Source: Pseudocercospora fijiensis CIRAD86 (Eukaryota > Ascomycota > Dothideomycetes > Mycosphaerellales > Mycosphaerellaceae). From it: a stretch of 64,000 nucleotides of DNA. The notes beneath the pieces are model-generated. The model worked only from the letters and a program-made list of their open reading frames with translations, had not been told where the DNA came from and did not search any database. Position 1 is the first letter of the stretch. Every line of letters begins with the position of its first letter. Made by a program: the position numbers and the translations under genes. Positions 42,770-54,301 of the stretch are shown in pieces. The stretch is from contig NW_006921532.1 of assembly GCF_000340215.1 (NCBI RefSeq), positions 2,831,337 through 2,895,336 on the forward strand, read 5' to 3'.

Positions 42770-42779
42770 CTTCCAAAAA
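42770..42779. repeat. Right target-site duplication of the MULE
   Basis: CTTCCAAAAA, identical to 24138-24147. Confidence 0.85.
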
Positions 42780-42945
42780 CCCCGGCAGAGTCAAGTTCCC
42801 CGCGATGATACTGTAGACGTCTCGCTAAATAATAATAATTTTGCCATGCCTTCTGACTTGCCTCAAAAGCCGATGAGGGGTGATATGTTCCGCCCCTCCC
42901 TCGTCGCTCGCCTCTCTCCATGCCCGCCCAGCCTGGCATGGCCTT

Positions 42946-45248
42946 ATGTCTACGGCGACTGAGGCTAGTAACAAGGAGAAGACAGCGCAGAAGAGTACAC
43001 GGACCAAGACTGGATGGTAAGTGAATACAACTAGACGTGATAGGCTGATCAAACAGCTTTCACATGCCAAACTAACAATTTTGCTGACTCAGACGAATTG
43101 CGCAGTCAGAATTGTCGATTGAGGCATTTGAAGTGTGATGAGCAGGGCCCGCTTGCGTGAGATGCGAACAGGCTGGGGTATGAGAGCGGGAGCATATCAT
43201 TCACGCCTTTGCTGAGCTTTTCGAAAGATCGAATGCGTTCGTGGTTACAATATTCGATTCAGACATGGAGCGAACCCATCAGTGGCCAACACTCAAGGGA
43301 GTGGTGATGCAAAGAACGACTATGACTTTAAAAAGTCTCAGACTCGGGTGAAGACTGCCAGGACTTTGACATTCCTGGACGAGACGCAAGAGCTCATTAA
43401 CATCTACGACCACAATTCAGACGAGGACAACCCGAACCCGACTCCATTTAAATGGCCGCAGCTCTCTCCAGCATCACAGTCAGTCGACCAGCAGCCTTCT
43501 CTCGAAAGAACGCAATCTGCACGTGCATCGGCATCAGAGCCACCAACGCAGCCTTCGCCAGCCAACCATCAGAACTTTGCACGTCCGTCGCCGGCGAGTA
43601 CCCAGGCATTTGCAAATGATGGTTTTACCCGGTCAGGGGCGAGGCGCGTTGAGAAGCATTCTCAGCCCAGTGGGTCGCCTGCTAGTCAGGCATTTTCGGA
43701 TCGTGTGGCAGAAGCTTCTGAAGCACTTGCGGCCAAGCGAAGAAGATTCACATTTGAAAGCTCATACCACAGCTCGAGGACATCGGAAAGCCCAAGGAAT
43801 CTGGTCCGTCCACCTGCTGAAAGCTGGCACACAGGATGCACGCCCAACACCTCGATCGATGGTGTCACCTCGAATGCTGATATCGAGTTGGCAGAGTATA
43901 CTGGATTAAAAAAGACAGTAAGAAGCTCCTTGTCAAGGATATATCTCGACACTCCAGTATGGCCACTGCAGGACAAAGAAGAAGCAAGATTGCTAAGGCA
44001 TTTCGTCGAGAACCTGTCTCGAAATTTCAATCTCACAGACCCACTACGACATTTCCGCCGCGTGGTGCCTCAGCGAGCAGCGATTTGTCCAACACTGATG
44101 AATGCCATTTTCGCTCTCTCAGCCCGGCATCTTAGTAGAGTCGGAGATTACGATCCACTGATCTCGAACAAGCACCATCAAGAGTGCCTGAAGCATCTCA
44201 ATCCTATGCTCGACGACACAGATGCCATCTTGGATGAGAACTTACTCGCATCAACAATCATCTTGCGGCACCTTGAAGTGTACGAAGTGCCCTTGTCAGG
44301 CCAAGTTCCAGCAGACCAACACAGCCATCTTCTCGGCGCCCAAGCAGTTATCGCAGCACAAGAACGAGCCGCAATCACCGGCGGACTTCGACAAGCAGCT
44401 TTCTGGGTTGTACTGCGACAAGAAGTGTACGTCGCATTCGTGAACCAGAGATCAATCCTCCCGGCTCTAGAACATCGCAACATCGACCGATCCTTCGAAG
44501 CAGCAGAGGAGCACATCTGGTAAATAAATCGTCCCCAATTTACCTTCCACCCCACCTCCCGAGTACTAAGCACCTTCCAGGGCCTGCCGCATGGTCGTCC
44601 TCTGCGCCGACACAATCCGTTTCTGCTTCTCCGACACCCCACAAACAATCGCAAACTACACATACATCTCCTCGCAAGTCTCCCAATGGCACACCTCCCA
44701 TCCTTTCACCTTCACACCAATCTACATCAACCCACCCACCCACCCGCCCACCAACTCCTAACAAATTTTCCCCGAAATCTGGTTCACAGGCGACGAATAC
44801 GCCACAGGAATCCAATGCCACCATCTCGCCCGAATCCTCCTCTCATCCTACAACCCTTCAATCCCACGTCTCGATCCAGGCCGCGCAGCTGCTTTGAGAG
44901 AAATGGACGAGCAAATCAAACATCATGTCAAAGTCCTTTGTGGTATGGCGAGGAGTAGTCCGGCCAGCTGCTTTGAGAGAAATGGACGAGGAAATCAAAC
45001 ATCATGTCAGGGCGCTTTGTGGTATGGCGAGGAGTAGTCCGGCCAATGCTCCGGCGTTCACGTATGCGAGTATGGCTGTCACTATGGCTGGGGATAAGTT
45101 TAGTGAGAGGGCTGAGCAGGAGGCTTTGATTGATGTGCTGGAGGAGTGTGATCGCATGCATGCTTGGCCTACGGAAATGGCGGTGAGTAATTTGAAGAGT
45201 GCTTGGGGTTGGGACTCGGAGGAGGGGAGGAATGGGAACGGAGGGTGA
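42946..45248 (+). pseudogene. Zn(II)2Cys6 transcription factor, broken in three places
   Basis: Exons: 42946-43016, 43106-43177, 43228-44519 and 44581-45248, with introns of 89, 50 and 61 bp, all GT...AG. Exon 1 starts MSTATEASNK and ends in RTKTGC across the splice. Exon 2 supplies C-QNC-RLRHLKCDEQGP, then ACVRCEQAG only after a frame change at about 43149. Exon 3 continues IECVRGYNIRFRHG. Together these give a normal six-Cys cluster with one missing base. The later part has the fungal TF regulatory-domain motifs (EEHIWACRMVVLCADTIRF, FPEIWFTGDEY, KHHVKVLCGMARSS, LKSAWGW). A TAA at 44759 stops the frame (CAA expected), and a 79-bp tandem duplication at about 44887-45044 shifts it again. It was a nuclear DNA-binding regulator of unknown target. 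Sequencing error could explain one break, not all three easily. Confidence 0.75.
44887..45044. repeat. 79-bp tandem duplication inside the transcription factor
   Basis: AGCTGCTTTGAGAGAAATGG starts at 44887 and again at 44966. The two units differ at only a few positions. Since 79 is not a multiple of three, the frame changes across the duplication; the C-terminal WGW end is in frame only with the second copy. Confidence 0.9.
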
Positions 45249-45422
45249 TGTTCCTCGGCTGATATATATATACAAATGTCCATCGATATAGTCCAAATCC
45301 TTCTTTTGCCATGTCGCCGGTGAGATATATGAAATTGAGACGACTTCTCTATCATCTATATCGTTCCTTCTTTTTTTTTCTGAACCAACGCCATCATATA
45401 GTATACACATCATCACATTCAT
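45249..45422. other. Convergent 3' spacer
   Basis: About 170 bp between the tail-to-tail pseudogene and oxidoreductase genes. It has a 10-nt T run near 45370 and several ATATAT stretches suitable for 3'-end formation. Confidence 0.4.
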
Positions 45423-46487
45423 CTACAACCTCGCCTTCACCTCCTCCTCCCCGATTTCATTAAACTCAATCTTCCTCCCCGTCCTCAAGCTCTTGGTCAT
45501 AGCATCTCCAATCCTCACGGCCTGAATAGCACCGTGCAATCCAAACGGCAAAGCCTTATCATCCAGGACAGCCTCAGTAAACTCGTTACTCTCCGTAACA
45601 AAAGCATGTTCAAAACGATCATAATAAGTCTGAGGAACTTCTCTTCGAATGCCATTACCTTCATGCAGTTCGACAAGGTTATTCTGAGGGTTTCCATTCA
45701 CTACAATCTTTCCATGAGTACCGATAATCTCCGTGGTATCGGTTTGTCCCGCAGCCATCATGCGAGAAGAATAGAAGTAGGCGATCTTGTTTCCGTAGAA
45801 TTCTACGACGGCGATACCGTTGTCCACATCACCGTACTTCTTAAGATCGGCGAGACGGGCATTGATGCCTACTGCTGTGACTGACTTGACAACGCTGTCT
45901 TGACCGAAGTACCACAAGGCGAGATCGATGTCGTGGATGTTGGCATCGACGAAGATTCCGCCGCTGAATTTGGCGTACTGGACGAAGTAGTCGTCATTGC
46001 GGTGCTTGTCGCAGGTCTGCGAGCGGAGAATGGAGGGTCGACCAATGTCGCCGTTTTGGATACGTGTGGCGGCGTCACGATAGCTGGCGTCGAAGCGTCG
46101 GGAGAAGCCGCAGAGGACTTTGAGGTGTGGCTTTGTGCGGGCAACTCGGAGGACGTCCTCGCAGATGGCGAGGCTGGTGGAGAGGGGCTTTTCGCAGAGC
46201 ACGTGTTTCTCGGCTTCAATGGCTCGGATTGTCTGGGCTGCATGCTGGGTCGTGATTCCTGCTACCACGACCGCCTCGAGGCCGGGGTGCTTGAGGAACT
46301 CTTCGAAATCTGTGTAGATTTTGGTGCCATATGGTGAGAGACGCTGCTGTGCCCACGCTACTGCTTTCGGATCTGGATCAAAGGCCGCAACGAGGTCCGC
46401 TCGTGGTGTTCGCTCGAGGAAGTGGAGGGCATGGCGAGCTCCCATGCGGCCGAGGCCTGAGACGCCGACCTGAAGTTTGCGAACCAT
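45423..46487 (-). CDS. Gfo/Idh/MocA-family oxidoreductase, inositol 2-dehydrogenase-like
   Basis: Intact single-exon 354-aa NAD(P)-dependent dehydrogenase. The N-terminal Rossmann fold has G11-L-G-R-M-G16 and AAFDPDPKAV. The signature C98-E-K-P101 binds the cofactor and contributes the catalytic Lys. The catalytic pair D181-x3-H185 is in FVDANIHDIDLALW. These are the hallmarks of bacterial and fungal myo-inositol 2-dehydrogenases and related sugar/polyol dehydrogenases. The exact substrate cannot be told from sequence; scyllo/myo-inositol or another cyclic polyol is the best guess. No signal peptide, so probably cytosolic. Start at MVRKLQVGVSG. The neighbour, the broken Zn(II)2Cys6 factor, is convergent and could once have regulated it, but that is speculation. 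Confidence 0.88.
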   Translation of the reverse strand: MVRKLQVGVSGLGRMGARHALHFLERTPRADLVAAFDPDPKAVAWAQQRLSPYGTKIYTDFEEFLKHPGLEAVVVAGITTQHAAQTIRAIEAEKHVLCEKPLSTSLAICEDVLRVARTKPHLKVLCGFSRRFDASYRDAATRIQNGDIGRPSILRSQTCDKHRNDDYFVQYAKFSGGIFVDANIHDIDLALWYFGQDSVVKSVTAVGINARLADLKKYGDVDNGIAVVEFYGNKIAYFYSSRMMAAGQTDTTEIIGTHGKIVVNGNPQNNLVELHEGNGIRREVPQTYYDRFEHAFVTESNEFTEAVLDDKALPFGLHGAIQAVRIGDAMTKSLRTGRKIEFNEIGEEEVKARL

Positions 46488-47100
46488 TCTGGAGGAATTT
46501 GGTGAGGAATGTCAAAGTGATGATGTAGGAGAGGGTCTTGAAAGGAGTGACAACTCTCAAGACTGCGAAATGTGGTTGTGGGCAGCAGCGGTGTGATAGA
46601 AACACCGGCAGCTCGGAGACAGGAGAAAAGATTGTTGCGTTGATGAAAGTTGCGGGATTACAGTACCGACCTTTTGTACGCGCTGCGCTGCTTGGTCGCG
46701 TGTTTCTGCGTTGGAGAGGGTAATGCGCGGGTGACAGAGTGCAATGCAGGTCATGGCGACAATCATCAACAAGCATAAGCTAGAGAAGTTGTTCTCGCGG
46801 TGACGAGGGAAGCCTCGACTTTCCATGCAGGGATCGCGAGGCAAGACATTCCTCGGGTAAACTCCGAAGCCAGCGGAATTCCGCTTCCGTCGCAGCGCCG
46901 GTCCCACGTTGGGTCTGCCGCTGAAGTGCAGGTGCGGTGCGGTGCGCTTCTGGTGTGCTGCGACTTGTGCCAAGCGAAAAAAGGTGGCTTCAGGATGATA
47001 GAGCTTGCAGCTACATATCCGGGGTTGCGTCAGCCACTCCACCCCTCGCCCCGGGCTCGGGGATTCAAGCCATACGTAAAATCGCTTTTTCTTAGTAGGC
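46488..47100. other. Upstream region of the oxidoreductase up to the repeat border
   Basis: Ordinary-composition DNA with overlapping short frames on both strands and no recognisable product. Composition turns RIP-like at about 47090-47150. Confidence 0.4.
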
Positions 47101-49626
47101 CACACGTAAAACTCGACACCATAGTATATTGTAGGGTATATAGACCGGGAAATTGAATAGGGGTACAATTAGGGTTAAGAAGCAGTAGATTTCCGTTTTA
47201 ATAGCGACTAAATTGCGACCGTAGATAGTTAAAATAGATATATAGTCGGCCTCCGCGTATACCTCGCGTTAACTATATAATCAATTACTTTAGAAGTCGG
47301 TCTATATATCTATTATATTATCTCTACCTCTTATCGCTATAGTTAAATACTTACTCTACTATTCTAAGACTTTTCTAGCTTAATAGGGTTGTCCTTATTA
47401 CTACTAGCGACCTCGCCTCGATAGCGGCTAGTTTTCTTCGGAGGCTCGTAGAAATAGCGCTTTCGCTATACTAACTTATAGCGGCGGCGAGGATATACTA
47501 AGTAAGGCTAAATATTAGTATATATAGTATCTTTATTAAGTAGCGCCTCGTCTTATTATAACTAGTCGAGTCGAGTATTAGGCTCTTACGCGAATAGGCT
47601 ATTTAACCGCCGCTTACTCTTAATATTAGTCTATATTAGAAGGTCGCTATTACCTTCGTAATCGTAGGTACGAGTCGGTAAATATAGTGTTATTATTAGG
47701 CTCTATATATATATAATTTCGCTGTTCTTAGATATATAAGTATATCGCTTATAATTACTAAGAATATCGGCGTATAGATTACTAGTCTTCTTTAAGGTAG
47801 AGGTATTATCGGTAGTAAGAAGGCGCTTATCGAAGACGTATCGTAGTAGCTTATCGTTAGACTATAACTTAACGTCTATCTACTTAGTCTTACTATTATT
47901 ATTAAATATAATATAGAAGGCCTTACTATACTTTAATCGATAGTAGCGCGCCCTATTATAAGTACCCTTCGCCTCGCGGAGCATCTTCTAGTACCTATTA
48001 TTAGCTATATCCTTATCTTGCTAAGTAAGTTATAAGCGTAATTTATTTGCCTCGATAGTACCTACTCGAATAAGCCGATTAGGCTATTCCTTCTACCGCT
48101 TCTTTGCTCGCTTAATAATACTCGTAGATTAGTATTTGCGCTTATATTCTTTACCTTTATAGATAGCCGCGTTAACTAATATATTATAGGCCTCTTCTAC
48201 TCGCTTTATAGATAACGAAGAAAATAGGTTAAACGATAGTAATATAGGATCGATACTATACGGGGCTAGTTTTAGATAAGACCGTCGGAAGTCCTTGCGA
48301 GCTTATATAGTACTACGAGATGCCTTAATCGTACGAGGGCTAGTAGTAGTACCTAGGAGCTATTACGGTAATTCGGGGGTCGGCGTTCGCTAAGGTAGTA
48401 GAGATAGTAACGATAGTATACCCTAAGTAATTAAGTTTTCGAGATCCCTAAGGTAGTAGCGACTATTAGCGTACGACTAGCCTTCTAGATCGACAATAGT
48501 AGGCTCCGCGGAACGTTATTGCTTAACTAATGCGATATACTCCTACTAAGCTATATCGGCTATTACTAGCGATTTATTATATCGGGCTTCTTCCTATACT
48601 AACTCGCTCTTAATTACTTACTAGTTCTAATTATAGTTAGTAGCCCTATACTAATCTTAAATATACTTATAAGGGACCTCCCTATTAATTAGGAATATAC
48701 CTGTCTTCTAGAATGCCGCCCTTATATTATATAAAGTAAATATCTTAGCCCGAATAGCTAAGAGTGCCTTAACAAACTTAGGTATTCCGAATTTACTAAT
48801 ACTACGGTATATAGCCTCTAGTACCGCTTGCCTATACCTTAGCTTATATACCTAAAATAGGACTATATCTAAAGGCTATATAAAGTGTAAAGTATATAGT
48901 TATAGGCCCTATAATTGAATCCTATACCGCTTTATAAAGGCTATAAATTCCTTAAAGCAGTAGGAGCCGTAATTATCGTATAATAATACCCTCTACTCGT
49001 TTAGATCTTTAGGCCTCGTCTTTCGCTTAAACTAGCGGATATAATGTATTATAGTATCGTCGGTTATATATCTAGACTCGTTAATAGTAATTAAGAAGTT
49101 ATCCTTGCCTAATAGTATAGTTAGTAGGTATCGTTGCCTCGGAAGCAGACTCGGACTCGGAAGTAGCAATAGTAGTAGTAATAGACTTACCTTCCTTCGG
49201 TACCTACCGTTCTTAGACTATTATACCTTTAACGATTAACTAATAATCTACTACCTTACTAAACGCGTTTACGGTCTCGACGACTGTTATATACGTACGG
49301 TTACTATTATATTCGGTCTAGGCGCGCCGCTTCGTATCTATTATAACGATATACTCGTTACTACTAATTCTAATCTAGAAGCTAGTTTTATCGAAATTCT
49401 ATACATTCCGCGGCTTTATATCTAGTCGCTTTATTATCGCCTTAAACCGGTTAAACTAGCTCCTTATCGTAGAAGGGTCGTAAGCTTCCTTCTGCTATAC
49501 TTTAATTAGTTTAGACTTAACCTTACTAAGTCTATAGCGCTTTAGAAAGCGGTCCGCCTAATCTATACTAAATAGCGGTATTATATCCTTCGATATACCT
49601 TCTAGTAGCAGGCTTACTAGTATATC
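47100..49626 (-). mobile_element. pogo/Fot1-type DNA transposon, RIP-inactivated, 5' truncated
   Basis: Minus-strand trace of a Tc1-mariner/pogo transposase. Landmarks: LLLEGISKDIIPLFSID then ADRFLKRYRLSKVKSKLI (CENP-B-type DNA-binding end, about 49.55 kb); FNRFKAIIKRLDIKPRNV and NFDKTSF with the first Asp (about 49.4 kb); the block where ...LLYDNYGSYCFKEFIAFIK... carries the second Asp (about 48.95 kb); LYTLHFI then PLDIVLF; and a basic C-terminal part (KGKEYKRKY, IRVGTIEANKLRL) near 48.1 kb. The N-terminal helix-turn-helix part is missing where the LTR fragment at 49627 begins. Possible terminal sequence around 47075-47120 (two ACGTAAAA copies) cannot be verified without the other end. Confidence 0.7.
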
Positions 49627-50564
49627 TATATAAGAAGGGTATATTAGCAGGTAGATAGGGTAGTAGTAGGTATAGGTAGTATTCGATAAAGAGCTAGAAG
49701 GAGAGGGAGGAAGGTAGGCAAGTTGGCCTATTACTAAGCGCTAAGCCCTGCCTAAGGCATTAAGACCCTAGCTTTACTCGAGCCCGGTTACATGCTAATT
49801 ACGTATAACCTCTTTAGTCCTAATATACGCTTCCCTTCTAAAGGCCGCGCCCTCGTAGCCGGTCTTTGTTCTAGTCTTAACCTCTATTGCTACTAACTTG
49901 GTAGGTCTAATAGGCTGCTTAGTCTGCGCTAAATTAAACGTATAACTACCGATTATGTAACTATATTAAACCTTACCTTCTAATACAATGTCTAACTCTA
50001 ACTACGCTATCCTTATATACAATAAAGTAATATATAACTATAAAAGTTAAGGACTATTAACTAATTATAATACGAGTGTACCTTCCCTACTATAATAGGT
50101 AGGTATACGGGGTATTATAGCACTGCCCCCGTTCTACGTAATGTCGTACCGAGTTCTTTGCGTCTACTCTAAAAGACCTAGCTATATCCGCTTCCGAGGG
50201 TTGTCTGCTTCCGAAGGTTTGTTCTTATTATTACGAGGGCTATTATTGTTCGTAGTTTCGCTAGCCCTAATTAGTTAGGTTTAGCAGCCTTCAATTGTTA
50301 ATCTTATCTTATCTTTTTAGAAAAAACACAGCTTATCTAGTTTCTATAAGTAAAGGCTATTATAAGTGTAGTAGTAGAGGTTCGCCTCGCTTAAAGGATT
50401 AGATAGATCGAGGAGTAACCTATTGTCCGCAAGATCGACCCTAGCTAGCTTAGCTCTATAGTTTTACCCTTAGTTAGTCTATTAGTCGCTTAATCTTTTA
50501 GGCGGCTTAAAGTTTTGACTTAGCTTTAAAGTTTTAATTAAAGTTTTAATTAAAGGTACCTTAG
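49627..50564. repeat. Gypsy LTR fragment inserted in the pogo element
   Basis: Matches 33225 to about 34170 (TAAGAAGGGTATATTAGCAGG start, then the same order of blocks), ending after GGTACCTTAG. Full LTRs in this window are about 1.3 kb, so it is truncated at its right side, where another element begins with TGTTATACAAGGGACG. No matching short target duplication was found. Confidence 0.7.
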
Positions 50565-50689
50565 TGTTATACAAGGGACGATTAGTAGGTTAGCTATAGT
50601 ATAGTATTAGGGTAAGTATCTACGGTTCTACGGAAAGTATATACTAGGCTTAGCTAGCGTACCGTCCCTACCGTAATAGTACCTCCGTC

Positions 50690-53600
50690 CGATAGAACGA
50701 AGGCTAGCGTACTATATTAGCTAAACCCCTTCTTATATACTCCTTCCGCTTCTGCTCGTTTTCCTTACCGCTCGTATTCGTATTATACGTTCTCGTCGTC
50801 TCGAGTATATCCTCCTCTCCTTAGTCTAAGTCTACTAGTTTAGCGCGCGTCTTCTTAGTAGCCGACTTTAGCGTAGCCTTAGTATTAGAGCTAGTTATAA
50901 AGTTTGTATATTAGCGTCGTCTCTTTTAGTTAGATGTCTCGCCGGTGCTAGTACTAGCTTGCTTACGCTTTGTTCTACCGCTCTTGTCTTATGTCTTATA
51001 TACGCTAACGTACTAGACTTGCTTTAGCGTTCCGGATATAGGTATCGAGGCGGGTACCGAGGCTAGTAGGGATAAGGCGCGTACGAAGGGTTAGCCTATC
51101 TAGATTTTCGGTAGCTTGTTCTTGTCCTTGCCTTTTAGTAAGAGGAAGGTCTTACCCTTACTTTTAGAGGCTAGGGCGAGAGTACTAGCGTCGGCGGCGC
51201 CGTACCGCGACTTAGTCTTACGCTTCTCCGATAGTTGCGGCGTAGCTAGCGCTTCTTCGTTAGTAGCTACGGTGCTAACGAGAGTCTTAGACTTAACGGC
51301 TATAGCGAGCTCGTCTAGTAGGTAGAGATATAAGTCGGCGCGTTGCTTGTCGGTAAGCGACTAGTATCGTCCTATAATACCTATATACCCTAGTCCGCGG
51401 TACAACTTTACCGGATCTGCGTCCTCCGTAGCGTAATTATACTTAATATCTTTTAGTAGTAGGCCCTTCTTATTGCGGGTAGCAACCTAATCGCGGTCTA
51501 CGCTTAGCGTACGGCCTAATTATAGCTAGAGATGTGCTATATATAGGAAATAGTCGAGCGCGACATCCGTTAGTATACTATCTTCGTTAGTCGTATTATA
51601 GGCCTATATATTCGTAAGAGCGTAGTCTAGGATTGCCTCGATATCGATCTCCGTTAGCTACTCTACCGTAGCGGCCTTAAAGGTAAAGTAGGATAGGGAA
51701 ATAATTTAGAGCTACTTCTTATATAGGTCGTAGTTTAGGTCCTTATAGTACTTCCGCTGCCGCGCCTACTATTAGCGTAAAGAGGTAACTAGCTTAGTTT
51801 CGCCCTCGATATCTAGCGGCATTGCAGTCGTAATTATCGCCTAGTTGCTTATATTATCGATATGCGTCTAGGTAACCTAATCTAGAGCCTTATAGCGGAA
51901 GGTGCCGCTACCTATAAGTATAGTACGACAGGCAATAGCGGCAATCTTATATATTCCGTTAGGATGCTACTTATAGTATAGGTACGGCGGGCTAATTAGC
52001 TTACGCTTAGAGCGTAGATATCCCTATGCCTCGATAGAGTATATATACTACTTTCCGAGATCCTTTAAGCCGATAGTAGTATTATCGACCTTACGGTATA
52101 TTATTCCTAATTTAAAGTCGGATAAGCGGATACCTATCGGTAGTATATAATCTATTATCTTAAATCCTAGCGCGTTATATATTAGTACTACTATATTAGC
52201 TTAATACTGCGACTCTAACTAGTCTTCTATACCGGTATACTATATACTAGAGAGCTAGAAGTTCTTATTCTTATCTATATTAACCGCTCTACGGCGTACC
52301 TTCTTCTTATCTATAATAGCTAGGCCGTCGTCCTAATCGTCGTCCTTGTCCGCCTTACCCTTATTTATCTTAGCTACTCTAGCCGCTCTACGGCGCTACT
52401 CCTCCTCCTTTACGTCTATTAGGGTATCTTCCTTATCGTCGTCCTCCTTTTATCTCTTAGGCGTATCTATCGCGTCGTCGATAGCAGATACGTCGCTAGC
52501 GTTATTAGTATAGTCCTCGGCTTATATAAGGTCCTAAATGTTAGCGTTCTTAGTATCGGCTTATATAGAGTCCTAATTGTCCTTAGTGTCGTTAGTAGGC
52601 TTATCGTAGGTAGTAGGATCGGCGCTATCGGTAGGCTTAGTATAATTAGTAGGCTCGTCCTAGTCGGTAGCTAGGGGGTTAGCGTCGTACTCTACTACTA
52701 TACGCGTCTATAGTAGCGTATAGAGTAATAGGGTCGGTCCTAAGACTAGCGGGCCTCTATAGTATCCCTAGACGCGGTCGAATATAGCTTAGAGCCTACT
52801 ACGTAGGTTTATGCTAGGTACTAGAGTAGGGTAAAAGTCGCTAATAAATTCTTTAAAGTACTCGTTTATATAAGTAGTCTTATATACCGAGCTAAGGAAT
52901 TAGTGTTCGTATACTAGTTAGAGCGTAATTTGTCCTATGCGGGCTAACTTATCTATTATTATAACACGCTCGATAATGTTGTTATCCTCCTTTATAGCGA
53001 CCTTAACGGCGTTTACCGTCGTTATATAGAAGAGGGCGGTAGTACGCTAGCGGGCGCCTAATACCTTTATAGCGTCTCGAATATCTCTATTTATATCGAC
53101 GCTATCTAGGATTAGGTATTATAGTCGCTTACCGTCGTTCTAATCGCTATACTATAAGTCGTCGCTATCGTTAGCATTTTAGTATACTAGAGAGTCGCTA
53201 TCGTTATAAGCGTCGTCGTATACTAGAGAGTTGTCGCCGCCGTTAGGGTTCTCGTATACTAGGGAGTTATAGTCGATAGGGGCTAGGGCATCGTTATACT
53301 CGGTCTCCTCGTTATACGTTTGCGCGAGCGTTTCTGCCTTAGGGTCGTTCGCTACGACGTACTATTCTAGATTATACTCGTTATTAAAGTAGGTAGTTTC
53401 TATTACGCGAATTCTCGCCTCTAACCTACCTTTCGAGGTTAGAATAAACGCGTCGCCTACCTTAGTAAGGCTTATACCGACGTTAGCTTCTAGTAACTCC
53501 TACGCGCGGATGCGCGTAATAAAGGCGCGATAGGAGCTGTGCTTATATAGGAAAAAATCGGCGATCGTAATTAGGTAGATCTTAGTAGCGCGTCTACGAA

Positions 53601-54060
53601 GGAGAACTCGTAGAATCGGCGTATTATAGATTCGCGTCTAGATCTTAGCGCTTATAAACTCGCCGACGTAGTCGCATAGCGGCTAGTCTAGTTTGCGGTA
53701 TACTAGTACTAGCACCTACTCTACTAGAATACTATAATTAAGTCTCTACGCTGCTTCTATTAGCGTAGTAGCGTAGTCGTTATATAGCTCGAATTTAGGC
53801 TCTTAGAAGGCGAAGAATAGTAGGGACTTATAGCAGCGTTTCTTTAGCTAGGTCTAGCTAGGGTCGGACAATTCGTCCTAGTAGTATACGTATAAGGCGA
53901 CAGGCGGCGGGCTGTAGTCGTTATTCTAAGGGCGGTAGCGTACTATCGTAGTAATATTGCCGGGCGTACTAGCGTCGCTCGATATAATAGAGTTGCCGAC
54001 GGGGTAGCGGTATATTACTAGAGGGCGTACGTAGTCGTAGGTTCGCTAGAGTAGGGGGAG
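50690..54060 (-). pseudogene. Very long unassigned frame (about 1,100 codons) in repeat DNA
   Basis: Reading the minus strand with TAG as former Gln/Trp gives a nearly continuous protein-like frame. The N-terminal part has TYDYVRPLVIYRYPVGNSII, ISAKI-TRIYNTPILRVLLR and KVGDAFILTSKGRLEARIRV. The middle has a short repeat (NSLVYENPNGGDNSLVYDD, DSDSLVY) and YFKEFISDFYPTLVPSINLR. Then comes an acidic/basic low-complexity stretch (KEDDDKEDTLIDVKEEE, KKKVRRRAVNI), IDYILPIGIRLSDFKLGIIY, and a Lys/Arg-rich C-terminus. At least one frame change near 52.7 kb. No domain recognised. It may belong to the adjacent large Gypsy or to a separate element. Confidence 0.4.
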
Positions 54061-54239
54061 GTTAGTATTGTATTAAGTTTGTTATATATATAGCAGCTAA
54101 AAATTTTTAGGGCGTTACTAGGGCGTTCTACTTTATTATAACGCAAACTTTACCTCGTCTACGCTACGCCGTTTACCTATATAGTACGGCCCGTCGGATT
54201 AGAGTAACAATAGGGGAAAAACAATAAAGTAAACTATTT

Positions 54240-54301
54240 GCGTTTCAAAAATAAAGTAAAGTAAGGTGCGATTTAAAATAAGGTAAAGTAGGGTGCGATT
54301 T
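54240..54301. repeat. Two-copy 27-28 bp tandem repeat
   Basis: AAATAAAGTAAAGTAAGGTG then CGATTT is followed at once by AAAATAAGGTAAAGTAGGGT then GCGATTT. A related partial unit (AATAAAGTAAACTATTTGCG) precedes it. Located between the long unassigned frame and the chromodomain of the next retroelement, possibly in a long terminal repeat. Confidence 0.6.

Noticed and set aside
24138..42779. Interpretation as a Starship-type giant element
   Set aside because: No tyrosine-recombinase captain was seen, and the ends are long inverted repeats with a 10-bp duplication, which fits a MULE.
45900..46337. A plus-strand frame opposite the oxidoreductase
   Set aside because: Antisense to an intact gene with clear catalytic motifs.
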